A stretch of DNA of 64,000 nt from CAIQQQ01 sp037445025 (lineage in GTDB: Bacteria; Pseudomonadota; Alphaproteobacteria; Acetobacterales; Acetobacteraceae): NCBI GenBank assembly GCA_037445025.1, contig JBBILI010000022.1, positions 1 through 64,000 of the forward strand, given 5' to 3'. Of the stretch, positions 1 through 8,140 are shown piece by piece; position 1 is the stretch's first letter, and the number at the start of each line of letters is the position of its first letter. The notes beneath the pieces are model-generated. The model had not been told where the DNA came from, did no database searches, and was given only the letters and a program-made list of their open reading frames with translations. The position numbers and the translations under genes were made by a program.

Positions 1-3
1 CTG

Positions 4-129
4 ATACCAACGGCCTTGATCGATGACTCTTCCATCGATCAAGGCCGTTGGTATCGCGCGCCGGGTTGGCCGGCGGCGGCGCGCCAAACCAAGACCATAC
101 CAACGGTCATTCGTCATGACCGTTGGTAT
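4..129 (-). repeat. Triple-hairpin repeat, copy A
   Basis: A 126 bp element built of three inverted repeats. The first pairs ATACCAACGGCCTTGATCGA with its complement around a short loop. A GC-rich centre (GCGCGC...GCCGGCGGCGGCGCGCC) follows, then a smaller hairpin ATACCAACGGTCAT/ATGACCGTTGGTAT. Every outer arm begins or ends with ATACCAACGG/CCGTTGGTAT. Nearly identical copies lie at 39858-39983 and 53163-53289 in the opposite orientation. It has no coding capacity, so I infer a MITE-like or REP/BIME-like element. A short open frame across it is a by-product of its composition. Confidence 0.85.
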
Positions 130-213
130 AACACACAAATCTGATCCTCCGGCCGCTGTAGCTGGACGCTTCCATACACATCGTGCGACATCAGACCCGG
201 GCGTCTTTAGGAA

Positions 214-1788
214 ATGGTGAACGGATTGCTCGGAAAATTGGCAAGTGGTCACCTCGCAAGTGCACTATGGCTGCAAGATCGTGTGCATCTTGTTGGCAAG
301 GTATTGAATTCAGACGGCGTTTCGACGAGTCTGCTGCGTGAGGCGGCAACGCTTGCAATGTTGGCGGGCGACCGTGACACAGCGGTTTCGTTGCTGATGC
401 GATCAACCCATGATCCCTCTGACAAGGGCGATGGCTGGTTTTGCCTTGGTCTTCTGTCAATCGCGGAGAACCGGTTGGAGCATGCGATGGACTGTTTTCG
501 AACCGCAGTTCTGGCGCGATTCGGAAGAGGATCAGATTCCAGACGCCTCTTGCTGCAGCTTGCCAGCCGCTCTTTGGAGACAAACCGCTATTTCATATTT
601 GAAATTTTCTACGATTTTTTTGCAAATGACTTTTGTATGTTCGTCGCTTTCGAGGAGATCACTCCGGTTGAGCGACAAGGATACACGTTCTGCTTTGCAA
701 GGACGATACGATACCTCGGCCCACGGCCGGCATACCGCGCGATGCTGGACCGGGACTTGGCGCTGAACGGTCCGAGCGTCTGGCACGCGATCGCCACTGG
801 GCATATCGACTGGCTTGGCGGAAACCATGGCGCTGCCGACGAGGCCTATCGATATGCCAGGGATCTGGCGATGGCCTGGGGAGTTACCCCCTACCACTTC
901 GACTGCGGCATCATGACATGGCTGACCCAGTCTGAGGCCGAGAAACTCCTGGTTATGGGCACACTTCCAGCACCAGCTTTGCCAACATCAAATTTTGTAT
1001 TTGATGAGGAAAGTATTTCGCGGGGGGCAGAGATCGTCTTTGTCATCGGCTGTGACGCAGGATATTTTCGATTCGTGCCGACATTTTTGGCCTCGGTGCT
1101 ACGGTCAAGGCAGATGAGCGGATCGCGGGCGCGCGTGGCCGTGCATTGCCACATCGCCAACCCGCAGGATCACCAATTGGCATTCCTGCGCGAATTGGCG
1201 GCGTGGCTCAGACGCAAGGCACCCGAACTCACCGTCGGGTTTTCGTTCAATGATGCCACGTACAAAGAACGGGCCTACTATACCTGCCTGCGTTTTCTGG
1301 TCCTGCCGGAGGTGCTTCGGCGCTACGGTTGCGGCGCGATCGCGGTCGATGTGGATTCAGCGATCACGCCCGAATTCTTCCGTAGCCTCGAGCTACTGAA
1401 ATCGCACAGTTTTGGTCTGCGAGCCTACACGTTCCCGCCGAACTCGCGAAAGCAGCACAATGGCGAGCCATGGGCTATCGGCGCGCATCCCACTTATGTC
1501 GAATGCAGTGACCAGGGCCTGAAGTTTGCGTCGTTCCTGCAGCACTATGTTCAGACAGCATATGATCCAAAGCTGTTGACGAATTGGTGCATTGATCAAT
1601 GTGCCATCGGCAGGGCCTATGACCTTATGATTGGAGATGATGTTTCAATTCGCCTTCTGAATTTTGCACATGTGCCAAGTCTTTATGAGTTACCAGATGA
1701 TTTTGGTGGGAAAGAGGAATTTATCACCCATAAAGGAAGTATTTCTACTGAAAACTTTCATATTTTTCTGACAGAACTTACAAATTAA
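214..1788 (+). CDS. Putative glycosyltransferase with N-terminal TPR-like region
   Basis: A 524-residue protein not assigned to a named family. The first ~120 residues are helical and resemble tetratricopeptide repeats (AATLAMLAGDRDTAVSLLMR, then GWFCLGLLSIAENRLEHAMD). From about residue 275 a Rossmann-like segment begins (EIVFVIGCDAGYFRFVPTFL), and at about 375 there is AIAVDVDSAITPEFF, which looks like the DxD metal/nucleotide-sugar site of a GT-A fold glycosyltransferase. The base composition is visibly more AT-rich than the neighbours, especially at the 3' end, which suggests acquisition. The next gene is also a glycosyltransferase, is convergent, and overlaps it by 11 bases. The start could be ATG 214 or the adjacent GTG 217. 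A role in surface glycan synthesis is inferred only. Confidence 0.6.
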   Translation: MVNGLLGKLASGHLASALWLQDRVHLVGKVLNSDGVSTSLLREAATLAMLAGDRDTAVSLLMRSTHDPSDKGDGWFCLGLLSIAENRLEHAMDCFRTAVLARFGRGSDSRRLLLQLASRSLETNRYFIFEIFYDFFANDFCMFVAFEEITPVERQGYTFCFARTIRYLGPRPAYRAMLDRDLALNGPSVWHAIATGHIDWLGGNHGAADEAYRYARDLAMAWGVTPYHFDCGIMTWLTQSEAEKLLVMGTLPAPALPTSNFVFDEESISRGAEIVFVIGCDAGYFRFVPTFLASVLRSRQMSGSRARVAVHCHIANPQDHQLAFLRELAAWLRRKAPELTVGFSFNDATYKERAYYTCLRFLVLPEVLRRYGCGAIAVDVDSAITPEFFRSLELLKSHSFGLRAYTFPPNSRKQHNGEPWAIGAHPTYVECSDQGLKFASFLQHYVQTAYDPKLLTNWCIDQCAIGRAYDLMIGDDVSIRLLNFAHVPSLYELPDDFGGKEEFITHKGSISTENFHIFLTELTN

Positions 1789-4741
1789 CAAGATTTGAAA
1801 TTGTTGTGGCAAAGCCGTCTCTGCTGCACTCCCCGGCGATCCGGTCCAGCGCCGCGTCACGCAGCCGGTGCCACAGCAGCGGGTCGCGATAGGCGGTGAT
1901 GACCGAAGCGGCGAAGCCTGCGGGATCGGCGGGATCGCACGCCAGCAGGTCTTCGCCGTCACTCCAGCCCAGCTGGTCCGCGAGCAAGGTCGTCGCCACC
2001 ACCGGCACGCCGTGGGCTGCGGCCTCGTGCACCTTGTACGGAATGCCGGCGGAAAAGCGGGTGGGGGCAATGAACAGCCGCGCCTGGTCGTAGAGCCCAC
2101 GCAGATCCTGCACGAAGCCGAGATGCACCACGCGCGGACCGGCCAGCAGATCGGCGGCATCGAGCCCTTCGGCGACAAAGCCTGCCACCAGCAGCCGCAC
2201 GCCCGGCAGCGCCGACGACACGGCAGGCCAGACATGGTCGAGAAACCAGCGCAGCCCGTCGAAATTGGGCGTGCCCTCGGCATACAGCGAGCCGATCGCC
2301 AGAATGTCCGCCCGGTCGGCGAAGCCGCGCTCGGTGGGCAGCCGCGTCATGGTGTGGCCGAGCACGCCCACATGGGGAATGCCCAGCGCCCGCAGCTGTC
2401 CGGCCTCCATCTGGTTCACCGTCACCACCGCGTGCGCCAGATGGGCGAAGGCCATCTCGCGCCGCAGCAGGGTGGCGAGGTCCATGCGGCGGCCTTCCAG
2501 AATGCCTTGCGCCACCTCGCGGTTGCAGGCCAGGGCCTCGGTGTCGAGCACCACGCGCGCATGGCGCAGCGGCCCCCATTCGCCGCCGATCACCGAGGCG
2601 AGGCGATGCAGGTTGTGGGCGCGGCAGACCCAGACGGCGTCGTACAGCGTCTCACGGGCGGCGAACACGCGCGGCGCGTCGGACAGGTCGTGGTCCCACA
2701 GCAGCTCGACCGTGTCATCGAACCCCTCGCGGCGGTTGGCCGGCGGGTCGCGCAGCGGGTTCATCGGGAACACCGTCACCTGCCAGCCCAACGACACCAG
2801 GCTCGCCACCACATCGGCCGAGCGGACGAAGCCGGAGCCGAGACGGCGGTAGGGGATGGTGTCCTCGATCACCAGCACATGCGGGCGGCGGGTGGCGCTG
2901 CGGGCACGTAGCGCCAGGCCTGGGTCGGGCGGCTGGCGCGTCTTCAGCCAGTCGCGGTGGCGATCGAGGAAGATGTCGCGGTTGCGCTGCATCTGGGCGC
3001 GCGGCGCGTCAGGGTTGCGGCTGCTGCCGAACTCCAGATGGATGATCGTCACCGCGGGGTCATAGACCACCCGCAGACCGGCCTGCCACAGCCGCACGCA
3101 CAGATCGGTCTCCTCATAATAGGCCGGCGCATAGACCGTATCGAGCCCGCCCAGCGCGCGCAGCGCGTCGCCGCGAACCAGCAGGAACACGCCGGAGCAG
3201 TAGTCGACATCGCGGACGAAATTGTATTCCGGCGCCCCGGCATGGTCGTCGCGCCCATAGCCCAGGGCCGAGCCGTCGCGGAACAGGATCGAGCCGGCCT
3301 CCTGCAGCATGCCGTGGGTGCGCACCACCTTGCCGCCGACGGCGCCGATCGTGGCATCGCACTCCAGGCGCCTCACCGCACGGGCGATGGCGTTGGCCGG
3401 CAGCGTCACGTCGTTGTTGAGCAGCAGCACGTGGCGGCTGGCCGCCGCCGCGATGCCCTGGTTGGTGGCCTGCAGGAAGCCGACATTGGCAGCGTTGCGC
3501 AGCACCCGCAGCCCCGCGACATGCGCCTCGATGCGCCGCACCTCGTCACGCGAGCCGTTGTCGATCAGGATCACCTCGAAACGCACGCCGGTGCTGCCCG
3601 CGACGGACATCAGCGTCTGCATCGTCAGTTCGAACTGGTTGAACGCGGCGATGACGATGCTGACGTCGGGCGCCGGCCCCGCGTCCGGAAGCGTGAGGCT
3701 GCGCCCGCCGCCGGCCGGTGGCGGTGCGGTGGCCAGCAGATGGGCCATGCGAGCGAAGGCCTCCTTGGCGTTCGCCTCGGCGGTGGTCGGGTCGTCAGGC
3801 CTGCGGGACTGCACCGGCGGCAGGGCGGACAGGCCAAGGCCGCGGCCGATGGTGACGTAGTGGTCGAACGCGCAGAGGCTGCGTCCAAGGCCGAGATCTT
3901 CGATGACGCGGGGATGGCGGCGGTAGTGCAGCGGGTCGAACCAGGGGCTGGGTCTGCGGTCCTCGAAGCGGCCGTGGTTGAGGAAATGGTGAAACCCGGA
4001 GCGGAACGCCCCCGCCGCGATGGCACGGGCGATCTCGGGATAGGCCACGGCGTAGAAGGATTCGTCGAAATCGGGACTGCCCTGGAAGTGCTGCGGCGCG
4101 GGATTGGTGAGGTAGTGGTGCAGCCCCGAGCTGTAACGGCCGGCGGCGACCTCGAACGCGGCCTCCTCGTACATCGCGAGATACCAGTCGGGGTCGAAAT
4201 ATGGCGACAGCTTCACGGCGGCGAGCTCGGGGTTGCCGAGCAGCACCGTGAAGGGCTGGTGCACGATCCCGGTTTCCGCGGCGAACACGGCGGGGTCGAA
4301 GAACGGGCTGCCGGAGGCGTTCTCGTTCTGGCCGGCGATGAGGTAGTGGTGGTAGCCGTTGCGCAGGTCCGCCGCCTGCAGCGCCGCGTCCGTCAGGTCC
4401 GTTCGGCGGAGGCGGTAGAGATCCTCGGCGAACAGCCAATGCGGGTCATGCGTGTGCAGGCCAAGGGCGCAGTAATGCGCGAAGCCGCTGGGGAAGCTGC
4501 CGCGGCGCAGCGCCTCGCGCACATCGCCGTAGCGGGCCACATACCAGGCTTCGTCGAAATAGCGGTTGGGCGCGAAGCCGCTGGCCACGCCGATATCGGT
4601 GTAATGCGTGAAAGGGTCGGTGGAGAGGCCGGCGCCGCGCATATGGGTGGCGGCATACCAGCCGGCATCGAATGCCTCCCAGGGGCAGAGCTCCCGTGGC
4701 GAGGTGTCGCCGGACGGAGGCTGCGCAGACTGTTGAGACAT
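1778..4741 (-). CDS. Multidomain glycosyltransferase (GT2 + GT4) with WY-repeat N-terminus
   Basis: A 987-residue protein. Residues ~20-320 hold about six imperfect ~50-residue repeats of the type FDxxWYxxxYxD...SGFxHYxxxG, a region known in front of many bacterial glycosyltransferases. Residues ~355-590 are a GT2 domain: VSIVIAAFNQFELTMQTL, then LIDNGS, VLLLNNDVTLP (DxD-type site) and YYEETDLCVRL. Residues ~620-985 are a GT4-like domain ending with the donor-site region FIAPTRFSAGIPYKVHEAAA. The ATG at 4741 has GGGAG 8 bases upstream, so I prefer it to an ATG 13 codons earlier. The protein probably adds two successive sugars to a surface polysaccharide or glycoprotein. The substrate cannot be read from the sequence. 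Confidence 0.85.
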   Translation of the reverse strand: MSQQSAQPPSGDTSPRELCPWEAFDAGWYAATHMRGAGLSTDPFTHYTDIGVASGFAPNRYFDEAWYVARYGDVREALRRGSFPSGFAHYCALGLHTHDPHWLFAEDLYRLRRTDLTDAALQAADLRNGYHHYLIAGQNENASGSPFFDPAVFAAETGIVHQPFTVLLGNPELAAVKLSPYFDPDWYLAMYEEAAFEVAAGRYSSGLHHYLTNPAPQHFQGSPDFDESFYAVAYPEIARAIAAGAFRSGFHHFLNHGRFEDRRPSPWFDPLHYRRHPRVIEDLGLGRSLCAFDHYVTIGRGLGLSALPPVQSRRPDDPTTAEANAKEAFARMAHLLATAPPPAGGGRSLTLPDAGPAPDVSIVIAAFNQFELTMQTLMSVAGSTGVRFEVILIDNGSRDEVRRIEAHVAGLRVLRNAANVGFLQATNQGIAAAASRHVLLLNNDVTLPANAIARAVRRLECDATIGAVGGKVVRTHGMLQEAGSILFRDGSALGYGRDDHAGAPEYNFVRDVDYCSGVFLLVRGDALRALGGLDTVYAPAYYEETDLCVRLWQAGLRVVYDPAVTIIHLEFGSSRNPDAPRAQMQRNRDIFLDRHRDWLKTRQPPDPGLALRARSATRRPHVLVIEDTIPYRRLGSGFVRSADVVASLVSLGWQVTVFPMNPLRDPPANRREGFDDTVELLWDHDLSDAPRVFAARETLYDAVWVCRAHNLHRLASVIGGEWGPLRHARVVLDTEALACNREVAQGILEGRRMDLATLLRREMAFAHLAHAVVTVNQMEAGQLRALGIPHVGVLGHTMTRLPTERGFADRADILAIGSLYAEGTPNFDGLRWFLDHVWPAVSSALPGVRLLVAGFVAEGLDAADLLAGPRVVHLGFVQDLRGLYDQARLFIAPTRFSAGIPYKVHEAAAHGVPVVATTLLADQLGWSDGEDLLACDPADPAGFAASVITAYRDPLLWHRLRDAALDRIAGECSRDGFATTISNLVNL

Positions 4742-4759
4742 CGGCACTCCCGAGCGGTG

Positions 4760-4799
4760 TTGCGCCGCAGCAAGAACCACCTTCCTTCCTGCGGCGCAA
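4760..4799 (-). terminator. Stem-loop after the substrate-binding protein gene
   Basis: An 11 bp perfect inverted repeat (TTGCGCCGCAG / CTGCGGCGCAA) with an 18-base loop lies between the stop of the substrate-binding protein and the start of the glycosyltransferase. There is no T-run, so intrinsic termination is uncertain. It could instead stabilise an mRNA end or act as a binding site. Confidence 0.4.
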
Positions 4800-4842
4800 T
4801 CACGATAGTGAGAACAGATGGTGCGTGTGTCGAGCCGGCGCC

Positions 4843-6450
4843 TCAGGCCCGCAGGGTGGACAGATCCTGGAACCAGTGCTGCGCCTGGGTGTAGCCCTTC
4901 ACCCGCGGCGACAGGGCATGCGGGTTGGTATCATGCACCACCCACACCTGCACCGCGTCATCGACCACGATTTCGTGAATGCGTGCCAGCAGCCGATCCT
5001 GCTCCGCGACATCGAAGCTGGCGGTGACGGCCGCACCCAGGCGATCGACCTCGGGGTTGCTGTAATGGCTCCAGTTCACGCCCGCAGGTGCCACCTGGTT
5101 GGACTGGTAGAACCGCAGGATGGCGTAGAACGGATCGGACGTGACATAGGCGATGTTGTTGGCGGTGATGCCCTTCATCGACGGATCGGCCGCCCCCTTG
5201 CGCCAGGCGGTGTAGAGCACCTCCAGCTCCACCACCTGGAACTCCAGGGCGATGCCGATATCGGCATAGCTGGACTGGATATACTCGTTGATCGGCATGG
5301 ACAGCATCTGCCCGCTGCCGGAGCTGGCGACGATGAATTTGGTCTTCAGCGGGTTGGATTTGGAGAATCCGGCGTCCGACACCAGCTTGCGGGCGGCGTC
5401 CATGTCGTAGCGCAGTTTGAAGGTCGGCTTGCCGAACCACGGCGAGGACGGATCGACCTGCCCCTCCGCCGGCTTGGCCAGACCGCCCATCAGCTCGACG
5501 ATCGCATCGCGGTCCACCGCCAGGTTGGCCGCCTGGCGCAGCCGCAGGTCGCGCCACGGCGAGCCTTCCAGCATCGACAGGTGATAGTTCCAGATATGCG
5601 GCGTCACGTTGCCGGCCACCTTCATGCCGGCGGATTTCAGCCGCGGCACCGCATCCGGCGACGGCGTCTCGATCATGTCGAGCTGGCCCGCCAGCAACGC
5701 GTTGGTGCGGCTGAGATCGTCAGGCGAGCAGACCAGCACCAGCCGGTCGATGGTGGGAATCCGCGCGGGGTTCCAGTGCTCCTTGTTGGGGATCAGCTCC
5801 ACGCGGGTGCGCGGCACGAAGGCGCCGATGCGGAACGGGCCGGTGCCGGAGGGCTGGAAGGCGAATTTCTCCCAGCTGCGCCCGGCCGCCTCGTAGCCGG
5901 CGGGGCTGGAGATGAGGAACCACAGCAGCTGGTAGGGAAACAGCGCGTCGATCGCCTTGGTGGTGACCTGCACCGTCATTGCGTCGAGCTTCTTCCACGA
6001 CGCGACGGAAGGCAGGCGCGGCTTCACCTGGGCGGCCTGGCGGCTGTCGAAATGCGGCGCCTGCGGGTTCAGCACCTTCTCGAAGTTCCAGATCACCGCG
6101 TCCGCATCGAGCAGCGAGCCGTCGTGGAACTTCACGCCGGGGCGGATCTTGAAGAACCAGTTCTTCCGATCAGCCGGATCGGTCTCCCAGGCGGTGGCAA
6201 GACCGGGGATCAGCTTGCCCGGCCGGTCGGCGATGTCGAGCTCCCAGGCGACCAGCGGATCGTACAGCGTCAGCCCGGTGAACTGGTAGGCGCCGGCGCC
6301 GCGGTCCGGCTGGCCGGTGGTCAGCGGCACATCGGCCATCGCCATGCCGTAGCGGATCACCTTTTCAGCCTGTGCGTGGGCCTGCGGTGCTGCGGCAAAG
6401 GCGGCGGCGCCGGCCATCAGGCCACGGCGCGGAAGGCGGAATTCGGTCAT
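4843..6450 (-). CDS. ABC transporter substrate-binding protein, family 5 (peptide/nickel/opine type)
   Basis: A 535-residue periplasmic binding protein of the DppA/OppA family. It starts MTEFRLPRRGLMAGAAAFAA, a twin-arginine-like signal peptide ending at AHA/QA. The family hallmarks follow: GLTLYDPLVAWE, then WFFKIRPGVKFHDGS (~120), GTGPFRIGAF (~205) and LRLRQAANLAVDRDAIVELM (~300). Upstream in-frame methionines would bury the signal, so the start is set at 6450. No permease or ATPase genes are adjacent, so this is either an orphan binding protein or one that serves a transporter elsewhere. Its ligand is probably a short peptide or similar solute, but this is not determinable here. Confidence 0.9.
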   Translation of the reverse strand: MTEFRLPRRGLMAGAAAFAAAPQAHAQAEKVIRYGMAMADVPLTTGQPDRGAGAYQFTGLTLYDPLVAWELDIADRPGKLIPGLATAWETDPADRKNWFFKIRPGVKFHDGSLLDADAVIWNFEKVLNPQAPHFDSRQAAQVKPRLPSVASWKKLDAMTVQVTTKAIDALFPYQLLWFLISSPAGYEAAGRSWEKFAFQPSGTGPFRIGAFVPRTRVELIPNKEHWNPARIPTIDRLVLVCSPDDLSRTNALLAGQLDMIETPSPDAVPRLKSAGMKVAGNVTPHIWNYHLSMLEGSPWRDLRLRQAANLAVDRDAIVELMGGLAKPAEGQVDPSSPWFGKPTFKLRYDMDAARKLVSDAGFSKSNPLKTKFIVASSGSGQMLSMPINEYIQSSYADIGIALEFQVVELEVLYTAWRKGAADPSMKGITANNIAYVTSDPFYAILRFYQSNQVAPAGVNWSHYSNPEVDRLGAAVTASFDVAEQDRLLARIHEIVVDDAVQVWVVHDTNPHALSPRVKGYTQAQHWFQDLSTLRA

Positions 6451-6578
6451 GGCGGTGCGGTGTCCCCGGCAAATCAGGCAGATGTCTGTCGGAGTTCTGC
6501 AAATTGCGTGCCTGATACCGCTGGCGCTCGGGCGATCCGGTGATAGGTTGCGTTGCTTGCCCTTGGGAGGAACGAACA

Positions 6579-7301
6579 ATGAGCAGAGTAGCCCTGGTCA
6601 CCGGTGGCACACGCGGCATCGGCGCCGAGATCAGCCGCCATCTCAAGGCGGCCGGCCGCACGGTGGTGGCGAGCTACGCCGGCAACGACGCCGCTGCGGC
6701 CGCCTTTGCCGAAGAGACCGGGATTCTGGTCAAAAAATTCGACGCCGGCGATTTCGCCGCCTGCACAGAGGCGGTGGCCGAGATCACCGCGTCCGTCGGG
6801 CCGATCGAGATCCTGGTCAACAACGCCGGCATCACCCGCGACGGCACCATGGCGCGCATGACGCGCGACATGTGGGATGCGGTGATGGATACCAATCTCG
6901 GCAGCTGCTTCAACCTGTGCAAGCTGACCTTCGACGGCATGCGGGCGGCGAAGTTCGGCCGGGTGGTGAATATCGGCTCCATCAACGGCCAGGCCGGCCA
7001 GTACGGCCAGGTGAACTACGCTGCCGCGAAATCGGGCATTCATGGGTTCACCAAGGCGCTGGCCCAGGAAGGTGCGCGTTTCGGCATCACGGTGAACGCC
7101 ATCGCCCCGGGCTATGTCGACACCGACATGGTGCGCGCCGTCCCCGCCGATGTGCTGCAGAAGATCATCGCCCGCATTCCCATGGGCCGTCTCGGCCACG
7201 CCGACGACATCGCCCGCGGCGTGCTGTTCCTGACGGCTGACAACGCGGACTTCATCACCGGCTCGACCCTGTCGATCAACGGTGGGCAGCACATGTACTG
7301 A
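6579..7301 (+). CDS. phaB: Acetoacetyl-CoA reductase (PhaB), SDR family
   Basis: A 240-residue classical short-chain dehydrogenase. It has the NADP(H) loop TGGTRGIGAEI (~8-18), NNAG (~85), the catalytic Ser/Tyr/Lys segment NIGSINGQAGQYGQVNYAAAK (~135-155) and the C-terminal GSTLSINGGQHMY. The INGQ-GQ-GQ-NY pattern and the ending are characteristic of PhaB, which reduces acetoacetyl-CoA to (R)-3-hydroxybutyryl-CoA for polyhydroxyalkanoate synthesis. GGGAGG lies 9 bases upstream of the ATG. An earlier in-frame ATG at 6540 lacks such a site. The next gene overlaps its stop by one base. FabG is the main alternative assignment. Confidence 0.9.
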   Translation: MSRVALVTGGTRGIGAEISRHLKAAGRTVVASYAGNDAAAAAFAEETGILVKKFDAGDFAACTEAVAEITASVGPIEILVNNAGITRDGTMARMTRDMWDAVMDTNLGSCFNLCKLTFDGMRAAKFGRVVNIGSINGQAGQYGQVNYAAAKSGIHGFTKALAQEGARFGITVNAIAPGYVDTDMVRAVPADVLQKIIARIPMGRLGHADDIARGVLFLTADNADFITGSTLSINGGQHMY

Positions 7302-8140
7302 TGGGCCCCACGCTTGCGGGGTGCGGGGCGATCCTGCTGTGGTCGTTCCTCGCCCTGCTGTCGCGGGCGGCGGCGGATATCCCACCGCTGCAGGTGACCT
7401 CCATGGCCTTTGCCGTCTCGGCGCTGTTCGGGCTGGGTGTGGTGGTGGCGCGGGGCCGGCTTGCGGCGCTGCGCCAGCCGCCGGTGGTGTGGCTGCACGG
7501 AGTGGGCGGGCTGGCCGGCTTCCATGCGCTCTACTTCGCCTCGCTGCGCCTGGCGCCACCGGCCGAGGCGAACCTGATCAACTATCTCTGGCCGCTGCTG
7601 ATCGTGCTGTTCGCCGCCCCGATCCTGGGCATGCGGCTGACCTGGAGGCACCTGCTCGGCGCGGCGCTGGCGGCGCTCGGCTGCGCGCTGCTGCTGGGCG
7701 GGCGGCTGGAAGGGACGATCTCGCCGCTGGTCTGGCTCGGCTATGCCATGGCGCTCGGCTCGGCGGTGACCTGGGGGCTGTATTCCGTGTTCGCCCGCAG
7801 ACTCGCAGCCGTGCCGACCGACGCGGTGGCCGGGTTCTGCGCGGCGTCCGCGGGGGTGACACTGGCGGCACATCTTCTGCTTGAGACGTCGCGCTGGCCG
7901 GACGCCATGGGGTGGCTGGCCGTGCTCGCCCTGGGCCTGGGGCCGCTCGGCGGCGCGTTCTATCTGTGGGATATCGGCATGAAACGGGGTGATCCTCGGC
8001 TGCTCGGCACCTTGGCGTATGCCACGCCGGTGGCCTCGACCTTGCTGCTGGTGGCGTTCGGCTTCGCACCGGCCACGGCCTCTCTGGTGCTGGCGGCAGG
8101 GCTTGTGGCCGGCGGCGGGCTGATGGCGGCCCGGGCGTGA
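7301..8140 (+). CDS. DMT-superfamily EamA transporter
   Basis: A 279-residue membrane protein with about ten predicted transmembrane helices and an internal two-fold EamA arrangement. The first half opens GAILLWSFLALLSRAA, and the second half has MALGSAVTWGLYSVFARRL and YLWDIGMKRGDPRLLGTLAYATP. The sequence resembles YddG-like amino-acid/metabolite exporters, but the substrate is not readable. Its ATG overlaps the phaB stop (TGATG), and its own stop overlaps the GTG of the next gene, so the three genes are probably translationally coupled. Confidence 0.85.
   Translation: MGPTLAGCGAILLWSFLALLSRAAADIPPLQVTSMAFAVSALFGLGVVVARGRLAALRQPPVVWLHGVGGLAGFHALYFASLRLAPPAEANLINYLWPLLIVLFAAPILGMRLTWRHLLGAALAALGCALLLGGRLEGTISPLVWLGYAMALGSAVTWGLYSVFARRLAAVPTDAVAGFCAASAGVTLAAHLLLETSRWPDAMGWLAVLALGLGPLGGAFYLWDIGMKRGDPRLLGTLAYATPVASTLLLVAFGFAPATASLVLAAGLVAGGGLMAARA

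Noticed and set aside
23..220. 65-residue ORF beginning inside triple-hairpin repeat copy A
   Set aside because: The same leading peptide appears at copy C as a fake extension of the hydroxylase. It is the repeat translated, not a gene.
4760..4799. Treating the 11 bp palindrome as an operator
   Set aside because: It sits right after a stop codon and has no promoter-like elements. A 3'-end stem is simpler.
2957..4894. Long antisense open frame (645 codons) over the glycosyltransferase gene
   Set aside because: GC-rich third positions keep the antisense frame open. The protein is Arg/His/Gly-rich with no motifs, and the opposite strand encodes clear GT domains.
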